64,000 bases of DNA from Clostridium formicaceticum (GTDB lineage Bacteria; Bacillota; Clostridia; Peptostreptococcales; Natronincolaceae). Below, one piece after another: positions 57,056-64,000 of this stretch (positions are counted from its first letter, which is position 1; each line of letters begins with the position of its first letter). Where the stretch lies: NCBI RefSeq assembly GCF_001854185.1, contig NZ_CP017603.1:3472001-3536000 (forward strand). The letters run 5' to 3'. The translations under genes and the position numbers were made by a program. The notes beneath the pieces are model-generated. The model was not told the DNA's origin. It did no database searches and was given only the letters and a program-made list of their open reading frames with translations.

Positions 57056-58915
57056 CTATTTTTCATAGGGACCAATGATGATTTCCCCTTCTTTTACACA
57101 TAAGGTGCACATAGATAGTTCATCATATATGTGCCTTGCAGCATTTAATATGCTGACTTTTACACCAGGATAGATTTTTATAGAAGCATGTACCTTTCCT
57201 CTGGATAAATCTTGTGCCCTCAGCTCAAAACGCTTCAATTTATCCTTAAGTTCTTTATAATTCTCTTTTAAGTAATCATAAGTTTTTACAGACTTAACCA
57301 AAAGCTCTTTTTTGCTTTCCTCTAAACTTGAATTTTTGCCCATTTTATTTAAAAGTTCGATAGTTTTCTTTAAATTGCTTAAGTTTTTTTCAATTTCACT
57401 AACTTCTAGCTTCATTTTTTCGTAATTTGATTTTTCCTCAGGATCTATACCTACTTCAATTTTCGTATTGGTCCCCATATGAGAACCAATCACCTTCGCT
57501 CTTATTTCTTCTCCGGCCCTCACCTGGCCTCCAACAATTAGCCCCCGTTTTCCAACAACAGTAATGCTTTTTTTTGCGATCACATCACTGTGAAGTATAC
57601 AATCCGATTCAATGTTTTCTAAGCTCTTAATCTTAGTATTTTCGATATACTTAGCCACTAAGCTTCCTTCACACTCTAAATAAGACTGATTATTGCCTTG
57701 AATCCCTCTATTAAGAATAATATCGCCTTTTGCTATTAAGGTTGCTCCTTCTACCACACCATTGACCTGTATATCTCCATCTGCCTCAACCGTAAACCCT
57801 GACTTAACATTCCCCTTAACCACTACTTTACCATTAAATTTAATATTTCCTGTTGCATGCCCTACATCCCCTGAAACCTCATATACTTCACTTACATGCA
57901 ACTTCCCATCTTTTATAAGAACTTGACCTTCAACTTTAGAATAAAGCTTAAGGCCGTCTTCGCTTTCTACTACATTTTTTCCCAAAATTGTTTTTGTTGG
58001 TTTTCCTTTTTGTGGTGTTATTTCATTACCAAAGACATCCATCCCACAAATTCCATCAGTAGGAGGAATAACTTCAGCCAATAACTGCCCTTTTTTGACA
58101 TTTGTTATTAAGTCTAACTGTTTAAAATTTACTGTTCCATCCTCCAATACTTGAGGCTTAGACTGCTTATGTATCGCAACATGGTATAGTATTCTACCAT
58201 TTTCTCCATGCTGAGGTTCTTTACCCTCAGCAATCAAAATTTCTTCATCAAAAATACTATTGTAAAGGATTGTATTTATTTTTTTCTCATCTATACCATA
58301 TAAAACACCTTTTTCCCTGAGGGCTTCTTTGGCATCTTCAAACGTAATATCCTTGCCACCAAGGGCTTTGGTAATCACAACATATGCCTGGAGCCTATCC
58401 TTAGAGATACTTATTACAATGCTTCCATCTAATAAGTGCTCCTCCTGGTATGGTGCTATTTTTGTTGGCTCACCTATATTCTTTCCTAGACATTCATGAA
58501 TAGCTTCTATATTCAATTCAATCACAGACTTTTTTTCTAAATAATCCAATACTTCCTTCGTCTTTTCCTGAAGATTTTTTTCTGTAGCTCTTGTAACAGT
58601 CATATAAACACCCTCTGGAAGATAATCAATGCGAAAAAAATCTTCATCTAAATATAAGCTTAGAGCCTCCATAGCCTGGGGCTGTATTTCTTCATTTTCA
58701 TTATTTAATTCACTATTCAATAAAAATTTTTCAACGTTTTCCTGTTTTTCACTTATCTTCAGGCGAATAGATTTCTTTTTCAAAATCAAAGAGGTTTTCT
58801 CTTCTAAAATTTCTACCTCTACTTCTTCAAGTTTTAGTTTCAGTTCCTCTAACCCTTTGCTTAAAGCAGCTTCATAATTTTTTCCTTCGACAATAATATC
58901 TTTCACTGCTCCCAC
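57056..58915 (-). CDS. DUF342/FapA-family protein with Jag_N-like N-terminus
   Basis: A 619-aa protein. Residues 1-50 (VEGKNYEAALSKGLEELKLK) resemble the Jag_N domain. The centre (about 175-480) is the FapA/DUF342 region, with GICGMDVFGNEITPQKGKPT and a right-handed beta-helix of repeated V-K-G-N-V and G-D-I-x-V-N-G turns. The C-terminus has a coiled coil (KLEVSEIEKNLSNLKKTIEL). Family members are polymer-like scaffold proteins; several Firmicutes carry one at the end of the flagellar operon. No enzymatic residues are obvious. Confidence 0.85.
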   Translation of the reverse strand: MGAVKDIIVEGKNYEAALSKGLEELKLKLEEVEVEILEEKTSLILKKKSIRLKISEKQENVEKFLLNSELNNENEEIQPQAMEALSLYLDEDFFRIDYLPEGVYMTVTRATEKNLQEKTKEVLDYLEKKSVIELNIEAIHECLGKNIGEPTKIAPYQEEHLLDGSIVISISKDRLQAYVVITKALGGKDITFEDAKEALREKGVLYGIDEKKINTILYNSIFDEEILIAEGKEPQHGENGRILYHVAIHKQSKPQVLEDGTVNFKQLDLITNVKKGQLLAEVIPPTDGICGMDVFGNEITPQKGKPTKTILGKNVVESEDGLKLYSKVEGQVLIKDGKLHVSEVYEVSGDVGHATGNIKFNGKVVVKGNVKSGFTVEADGDIQVNGVVEGATLIAKGDIILNRGIQGNNQSYLECEGSLVAKYIENTKIKSLENIESDCILHSDVIAKKSITVVGKRGLIVGGQVRAGEEIRAKVIGSHMGTNTKIEVGIDPEEKSNYEKMKLEVSEIEKNLSNLKKTIELLNKMGKNSSLEESKKELLVKSVKTYDYLKENYKELKDKLKRFELRAQDLSRGKVHASIKIYPGVKVSILNAARHIYDELSMCTLCVKEGEIIIGPYEK

Positions 58916-58933
58916 GCCCCTTTAAGATTGCTA

Positions 58934-59662
58934 TTAAAGTTGAATAATTTTTGATTTCAGTCTACTGATTGCTTTTGAATGCAACTGGGAAACCCTTGAT
59001 TCAGATATCCCTAAAACTTCTCCAATCTCTTTATAGGTTACCTCACTATAATAATATAAAGAGATTACTTGTCTTTCACGTTCTGGTAATCTGTCTATAT
59101 TATATTGTAGTAAATGATGCATCTCATTATTACAAACAAGATCTTCTGGTGAACTTTCATGGGTTCTTAAACAATCTGTTATATTGCCATCGTATAACTT
59201 TTCCTCCAAAGATACGATATTGAAACTATTAATCTGCTGCAAGATACTATACAGCTCATCTAATGACAGATTTAATTCTGTTGCTACCTCCACATCTGTA
59301 GCATTTCTTCCCAGCTTATTTTCTAACTTGTTATAAGCTTCTTCAACTAATTTTGATTTTTGTCTTATAGACCTTGGCACCCAATCTAAATTTCTTAATT
59401 GATCAATAATTGCACCCTTAATTCGTATTTGTGCATAAGTTTGAAACTTCACTTGTTTATTTATATCAAATTTTTCTATAGCATCCAATAGGCCAAATAT
59501 ACCATAACTAACTAGATCATCGTATTCTATATTGGAGCCATAAGTAGTACATAGTCTACCAGCAATCACCTTTACCAATTCAATGTATTTTTCTATGAGA
59601 CAATTTTTAGCTTCTAAGTCATTGTTCGTTTTATATTTTTGCCATAGGCTATGGTACTCCAT
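58934..59662 (-). CDS. sigD: RNA polymerase sigma factor SigD/FliA (sigma-28)
   Basis: A 242-aa FliA/WhiG-type sigma factor that directs late flagellar and chemotaxis genes. Region 2: YDDLVSYGIFGLLDAIEKFD, KFQTYAQIRIKGAIIDQLR and NLDWVPRSIRQK (the FliA signature). Region 4: LPERERQVISLYYYSEVTYK with EIGEVLGISESRVSQLHSKA. Sits after cheD as in B. subtilis. Confidence 0.96.
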   Translation of the reverse strand: MEYHSLWQKYKTNNDLEAKNCLIEKYIELVKVIAGRLCTTYGSNIEYDDLVSYGIFGLLDAIEKFDINKQVKFQTYAQIRIKGAIIDQLRNLDWVPRSIRQKSKLVEEAYNKLENKLGRNATDVEVATELNLSLDELYSILQQINSFNIVSLEEKLYDGNITDCLRTHESSPEDLVCNNEMHHLLQYNIDRLPERERQVISLYYYSEVTYKEIGEVLGISESRVSQLHSKAISRLKSKIIQL

Positions 59663-59688
59663 CGAAAAACCTCCTGGCTTATATTCTT

Positions 59689-60174
59689 CTAAATCTCTTT
59701 AACACCATGTCCTATTGTTTTTACTAATAATTTTCCAGTATCGCCGTAAACTTCTATCGTCCTTCCATGATTCCCTCCTGTGTCTTCAGCTAACAGAGGA
59801 ATTTTTAAATCTTGCAGCACTTCTTTTGTAGCTACTACATTTCTGTAGCCAATCTTCATTACATCGCTATTGCCGCCAAAAGAAAACATTTGAGCACCAC
59901 CGGCTATTTTTGCAACAGTCCTGCTCTTATTTCCCCCTGCTTTTATCATTTCTTCCAGTAATATATTGATTGCAGTATCAGCAAATTTAGCTTTATTGTT
60001 ATTATTCTTTATTTGATTACTGTTGGGCAGCATGATATGGGCTAATCCAATAATTTGAACTTTTAAATCATATAATGCAATACCTACACAAGAACCTAAT
60101 CCTAGTGTGGTTAGCACCTCAGGAAACTTTGTAATTTTTAAATCAGCCATCCCAACCTTAATTGTTTTTTGCAT
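59689..60174 (-). CDS. cheD: chemoreceptor glutamine deamidase CheD
   Basis: A 161-aa deamidase of receptor glutamines. Catalytic cysteine in TTLGLGSCVGIALYD (about C28) and histidine in IGLAHIMLP. AKIAGGAQMF and the C-terminal GGNHGRTIEVY block complete it. Its start touches the cheC stop (one-base spacing), reflecting the CheC-CheD complex. Confidence 0.96.
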   Translation of the reverse strand: MQKTIKVGMADLKITKFPEVLTTLGLGSCVGIALYDLKVQIIGLAHIMLPNSNQIKNNNNKAKFADTAINILLEEMIKAGGNKSRTVAKIAGGAQMFSFGGNSDVMKIGYRNVVATKEVLQDLKIPLLAEDTGGNHGRTIEVYGDTGKLLVKTIGHGVKEI

Positions 60175-60795
60175 TTATTCATACACTCCTAGACTTTTTA
60201 ATAAAGTACCAAAGGATGTAGCATTCGGTATTAAAAAGAAATTTGCTTTTACTAAATCATTGCCATCCCTTAACTTTGTTTCAATGAGCAATACTTTGTC
60301 TGTTACAAAACCAAACTGGATTGCTGGAACACTTAAAATAGCGCCTGCCATATCTACACAGAGGGAAGGAACCGAAAGTGTCAAATTGAGGCCAGTTAGC
60401 GTAGAAAGAGAAGCAATATAGGAGCCGGATAATATATTGCCTACCTCCTGCAATGCTGAGTGATCCATTTCGTCTAATTCCTTTGAATAATCTTCTCTTC
60501 CCATAAGTATACTCGTTAATATTTTAGAAGAAACAATATCTAATAAAAACATAATATTACCATCCAAATCTCCATCAAGGTTGAAGTATATCCCAGCCAC
60601 AACACTTTCTTCTCCCCCTAATGTGCTGACCACATCGTTAAAGTCCAAAATTTTTACATTTGGAACCTCCATATCAATTTTTTTATCTAGCATATTCGCT
60701 AAGGCAGTAGCTGCATTTCCTGCACCTATGTTGCCAATTTCTCTTAAGACATCTAGATGCATATTGTTTAAATTTTCCAAATTCAACATTTCCAT
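60175..60795 (-). CDS. cheC: CheY-P phosphatase CheC
   Basis: A 206-aa protein with both phosphatase motifs of the CheC family: LREIGNIGAGNAATALANML (about 14-33) and LQEVGNILSGSYIASLSTLT (about 113-132), each with the E..N pair. CheC dephosphorylates CheY-P and is stimulated by CheD. Followed directly by cheD. Confidence 0.96.
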   Translation of the reverse strand: MEMLNLENLNNMHLDVLREIGNIGAGNAATALANMLDKKIDMEVPNVKILDFNDVVSTLGGEESVVAGIYFNLDGDLDGNIMFLLDIVSSKILTSILMGREDYSKELDEMDHSALQEVGNILSGSYIASLSTLTGLNLTLSVPSLCVDMAGAILSVPAIQFGFVTDKVLLIETKLRDGNDLVKANFFLIPNATSFGTLLKSLGVYE

Positions 60796-60806
60796 TCCAC
60801 CTCCTT

Positions 60807-61259
60807 TTAGACCTCTTGTATTTCTTGTTTCAGTATCTTAAGTATATCTAAGATAACAATAATCCTACCTTCAACTTTTCCTATGCCCTTAATATAGTCA
60901 TCTTCAAAGGCACTAATGATATTATTGGCATTTTCAATATCTTCTTTTTCCATTGTTATCACTTCCGAAGAGCTATCTACCAATATTCCTACAATCATTT
61001 CATCCAATGATAGAATAATAATTCTTGATTCCTCTGTTAAGGGCTTTTCTTCCATTTTAAATCTTTTTCTTAGATCAACTACAGGAATCACTTCTCCCCT
61101 TAGGTTAATTACTCCCTTTACATAGTAGGGCGCATTCGGTAAACGTGTAATCTCTGAGACTTTTTCGATTGTTTCAACGAGATGAATGGCAATGCCATAG
61201 TACTCTTCATCAAGCTGAAAAACAACATATTGATTAATTATACCTGTATGATTATCCAA
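60807..61259 (-). CDS. cheW: chemotaxis coupling protein CheW
   Basis: A 150-aa adaptor between receptors and CheA. The fold is clear from QYVVFQLDEEYYGIAIHLVE, RLPNAPYYVKGVINLRGEVI and PVVDLRKRF. Single-domain CheW, no response-regulator extension (so not CheV). Confidence 0.97.
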   Translation of the reverse strand: MDNHTGIINQYVVFQLDEEYYGIAIHLVETIEKVSEITRLPNAPYYVKGVINLRGEVIPVVDLRKRFKMEEKPLTEESRIIILSLDEMIVGILVDSSSEVITMEKEDIENANNIISAFEDDYIKGIGKVEGRIIVILDILKILKQEIQEV

Positions 61260-61273
61260 TCTATTTCACCCCT

Positions 61274-63310
61274 CTAAAAAAATGAATTTGTGTCTATAAT
61301 TAAAGCTACAGAGCCATTACCTAGTATTGTTGCCCCTGCAATTGCCTTGGTGTTTGATAAAAACTTTCCTAAAGATTTAATAACAATCTCCTGTTGACCA
61401 ATCAATTCATCTACAACAATTCCAGTGATCTTGTCACCTTTTTTTACGATAACGGTTGTATATTCTTCGCTTTCATCCTTCGTGTTCGGCACATTTAATA
61501 ATCTAGAGAGCCTTAAAATTGGTAAGGTTGAATTTCTAAATAGAACGACTTCATTCCCCTGAACTTTTCTAATGCTATTGGCAGTAATTGTAGTAATTTC
61601 TTTGATATTGTTTAAGGGTATAGCATATTTTTCCTCACCAGTAATCACTAATAAAGCCTGTATGATAGCCAAAGTTAAAGGAAGCCTAATAATAAATTTG
61701 CTACCTATGCCTTTGATGGAATCAATTTCTACCGTGCCCCCTAAAGCTTCAATTTTTGTTTTAACAACATCTAACCCTACCCCCCTGCCAGATAAGTCAG
61801 AAACCTTATCCGCTGTACTGAAGCCTGGGGCAAAAAGCAACTGAATAATTTCATTTTCCTCCATTAATTGACTTTGTTGCAGTGAAATGATATTTTTCTC
61901 AACAGCCTTAGTTTTTACTTTTTCAGTATCTATTCCTTTGCCATCATCTTCTACTTCAATAACAACGCTGTTTCCATCAGGATACGCTACAAGCTTTACT
62001 GTCCCTTTTTTATCTTTATTCTGTTTTAATCTAGTATCTATATCTTCAATACCATGATCAATTGAATTTCTAATAAGGTGGATTAAAGGATCTCCTATTT
62101 CATCGATAACAGTTCTGTCTACCTCAGTATCAGCTCCTGTCATAATCAAAGATATTTCTTTATTAAGCTCCTTCGATAAATCTCTAACCATTCTAGGGAA
62201 TCGATTAAATACCCTTTCAATAGGAACCATTCTGACCTTCATCACTGCATCATGCAGGCTGGTAGTTATTCTCTCTAAATGTTCTGTAGCTTCGTTCATA
62301 CCATGTCTTTTCTGAGAATCATCAATATCTTCTAGTCTTGTTTTTATAATAATTAACTCACTGACTAAATTCATCAAATTATCTAAACGATCTATATCTA
62401 CCCTAACAGTTTTTCCTGTTTTAGATTTTTTGCTGCTAACATCTTCAGATTTATCAGAGGAAAAATTGCTTACCGAAGGCTGTTCCTCATGAAAATTTTC
62501 CAATGGTATCGCTTCTGCTTGGTCTATAGCTGCAATACTATAAGCCTTATTCTTTAAATTAATTAGTTCTATCGATTCTATTTCTGAAATATCACTAAGT
62601 TCATTGTGAATATAACGATCGTCATATTTAGAGATGATAATTAATTCAAAATCAAGATCAAATTTCTCATCTTCAATATCCTCTATGCTCGGGGTAGACT
62701 GAATAATTTCCGATAGTTTTTCAAGTGTATTGATAATAATATAGGCTCTAGCTGACTTCAACATACACTTTTTATCAAGAGATAGCCTAATCAAGTATAC
62801 ATTAAAACCTTTGTTCATTGCTCCTTCTATTGTGTTACTTACATACTGATCTATGGTAATGTTCTTACCTTCTTCCAAGGTTTCCACCGAAGCTGCTTCA
62901 TTGTTTTCAACAGTTACAGTTTTAGCCTCCTGATTCATCAACCTCTGTAATTTTTTTATTAAAATATCAGAGGTGGATTCTCCTTCATTATTGCTATGTT
63001 CTATTTTATTGATGTATTTTTCTAATTCATCAAAGCATTCAAAAAGTATATCGATTACTTCACTGTTGACATGAATTTTTCTATTTCGAATATTGTCTAA
63101 GATATTCTCCATTTCATGAGTTAAACTTGAAATATTGGTAAAACCCATAGTACCAGACATACCTTTTAAAGTATGGGCTATTCTAAAAATTTCGTTTAAC
63201 AAGTTAATATCCTCTGGGGAATTTTCTAACTGCATTAAAATTTCATTCATACTTTGTAAGTGTTCCTTTGATTCTTCCATAAAAATGTCCAAATATTGAC
63301 TCATGTCCAT
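61274..63310 (-). CDS. cheA: chemotaxis histidine kinase CheA
   Basis: A 678-aa kinase. P1 with phospho-acceptor His46 (IFRIAHTLKGMSG). A P2-like CheY-binding region (about 150-260), P3 dimerisation (about 300-360), P4 ATPase with N box LIRNSIDHGIED and G boxes DDGKGID and GRGVGLD, and a C-terminal P5 CheW-like domain (ALLVITGEEKYAIPLNNIKE). All catalytic residues present. Two bases from the cheB stop, 14 from cheW. Confidence 0.97.
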   Translation of the reverse strand: MDMSQYLDIFMEESKEHLQSMNEILMQLENSPEDINLLNEIFRIAHTLKGMSGTMGFTNISSLTHEMENILDNIRNRKIHVNSEVIDILFECFDELEKYINKIEHSNNEGESTSDILIKKLQRLMNQEAKTVTVENNEAASVETLEEGKNITIDQYVSNTIEGAMNKGFNVYLIRLSLDKKCMLKSARAYIIINTLEKLSEIIQSTPSIEDIEDEKFDLDFELIIISKYDDRYIHNELSDISEIESIELINLKNKAYSIAAIDQAEAIPLENFHEEQPSVSNFSSDKSEDVSSKKSKTGKTVRVDIDRLDNLMNLVSELIIIKTRLEDIDDSQKRHGMNEATEHLERITTSLHDAVMKVRMVPIERVFNRFPRMVRDLSKELNKEISLIMTGADTEVDRTVIDEIGDPLIHLIRNSIDHGIEDIDTRLKQNKDKKGTVKLVAYPDGNSVVIEVEDDGKGIDTEKVKTKAVEKNIISLQQSQLMEENEIIQLLFAPGFSTADKVSDLSGRGVGLDVVKTKIEALGGTVEIDSIKGIGSKFIIRLPLTLAIIQALLVITGEEKYAIPLNNIKEITTITANSIRKVQGNEVVLFRNSTLPILRLSRLLNVPNTKDESEEYTTVIVKKGDKITGIVVDELIGQQEIVIKSLGKFLSNTKAIAGATILGNGSVALIIDTNSFF

Positions 63311-63311
63311 A

Positions 63312-64000
63312 CTATAACACCCCCACCCTTTTTACTATAATATCTATTATTTCTTTTAATGGAACTATTTTATCTACTATGCCTGCCTTCACTGCACTTT
63401 TAGGCATTCCATAAACAACACAGCTTGCCTCATCTTGAGCAATAATATAGGCTAACTTTTTTGTTTTAAGCTCCTTTAGTCCGTTTGCACCGTCAGAACC
63501 CATCCCTGTCATAATTACACCTGTGATATTCATGTGCTTAAAATTCATTTCTGCTAATGAATGAAACAACACATCAGCAGCCGGTCTATGCCCTAAAACT
63601 GCTTGCTCTTGAGATAAATGAATTAACAATTTATCTGTGTTACTCTTTTTTACCTTTAAGTGATAATTTCCAGGAGCAATATATACGTGGGCAGGGAGAA
63701 CTTCTTCTGACTCCTCAGCTTCTTTCACTGTAACAGCTGAAATACTGTTTAAACGTTGTGCTAAGGATTTTGTAAAACCTGCTGGCATATGCTGAACGAT
63801 TAAAAAGCTTCCTGGAAAATTTTGAGGTATCTGAGGAATAATGCTTTGTAGCGCTCGTGGCCCACCAGTGGAGGTTCCAACAGCTATGATATTTTTAGTT
63901 TTTGTACTATTTATTTTAGGACTTTCCACCGCTGCAGTATTTTTTTCTATACCAACTTCCCTCAAAACCTCATGATTTTTCTCTACTTTTATCTGATATG
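63312..64000 (-). CDS. cheB: CheB methylesterase/glutamine deamidase (5' end outside window)
   Basis: The visible 229 residues comprise a linker and the methylesterase domain. Catalytic serine is in IIAVGTSTGGPRAL, with HMPAGFTKSLAQRLN and the late GMGSDGANGLKELK (aspartate) completing the Ser-His-Asp triad. The open frame continues past the window edge, where the receiver domain should lie. The TTG that could start an isolated catalytic domain near 63965 has no ribosome-binding site. Confidence 0.95.
   Translation of the reverse strand, partial: YQIKVEKNHEVLREVGIEKNTAAVESPKINSTKTKNIIAVGTSTGGPRALQSIIPQIPQNFPGSFLIVQHMPAGFTKSLAQRLNSISAVTVKEAEESEEVLPAHVYIAPGNYHLKVKKSNTDKLLIHLSQEQAVLGHRPAADVLFHSLAEMNFKHMNITGVIMTGMGSDGANGLKELKTKKLAYIIAQDEASCVVYGMPKSAVKAGIVDKIVPLKEIIDIIVKRVGVL

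Overview
This is AT-rich DNA from an anaerobic, spore-forming, motile member of the Clostridia; gene content and protein style resemble Alkaliphilus/Natronincola relatives, but this placement is inference from the sequence alone. Almost every gene lies on the minus strand. The order cheB-cheA-cheW-cheC-cheD-sigD, rpsB-tsf-pyrH-frr-uppS-cdsA-dxr-rseP, polC-rimP-nusA-rnpM-ylxQ-infB-rbfA-nrnA-truB-ribF-rpsO-pnp-ylxY-(M16 peptidase)-ylmC-tepA-spoIIIE, then pgsA-recA-rny-spoVS is the conserved Firmicute backbone also seen in Bacillus subtilis. Sporulation (spoVS, spoIIIE/ftsK, ylmC/ymxH, pdaB-like) and motility (sigD, che genes) are both represented.

Layout, low to high coordinate. 1-6.2 kb: a truncated RpiR regulator, a decayed IS605-like end, surE, a conserved unknown protein, an oxaloacetate decarboxylase alpha chain without a biotin domain, the tRNA methyltransferase mnmM, a GNAT acetyltransferase and rluB. 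6.3-12.2 kb: asnS, purB, an aspartate aminotransferase, a PadR regulator, a PHP phosphoesterase and spoVS. 12.4-22.8 kb: rny and recA. 22.9-34.7 kb: pgsA, rimO, mnmH, ftsK/spoIIIE, tepA, ylmC, an M16 peptidase, a polysaccharide deacetylase, pnp and rpsO. 34.8-54.9 kb: translation, ribosome-biogenesis, replication and isoprenoid/envelope genes. 55-64 kb: rpsB, then the end of the fla/che operon (three small unknown proteins, a DUF342/FapA-type protein, sigD, cheD, cheC, cheW, cheA, cheB).

The most striking locus is recA. Its reading frame is intact but split into three exons over 8.2 kb by group II introns. The 3' intron (2857 bp) carries a full reverse transcriptase/maturase. The 5' insertion (4310 bp) is best read as a twintron: an outer group II intron with a decayed maturase is itself interrupted, inside its domain VI, by a second complete 2461-bp group II intron with its own maturase. 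Removing the inner intron restores the outer domain VI and branch point, and removing all introns gives a continuous 354-aa RecA with no frameshift or stop. A consensus promoter and a LexA (SOS) box lie just upstream. So a DNA-repair gene appears to depend on three ordered RNA-splicing events, one of them probably using a maturase supplied in trans.

Two families of short palindromic dispersed repeats also run through the intergenic spaces. Family A has copies near 10.4, 14.3, 22.3 and 25.9 kb, one of them inside the outer recA intron. Family B has copies near 28.5, 40.2 and 51.0 kb and supplies the last codons and stop codons of two genes. No tRNA, rRNA or CRISPR array was recognised.
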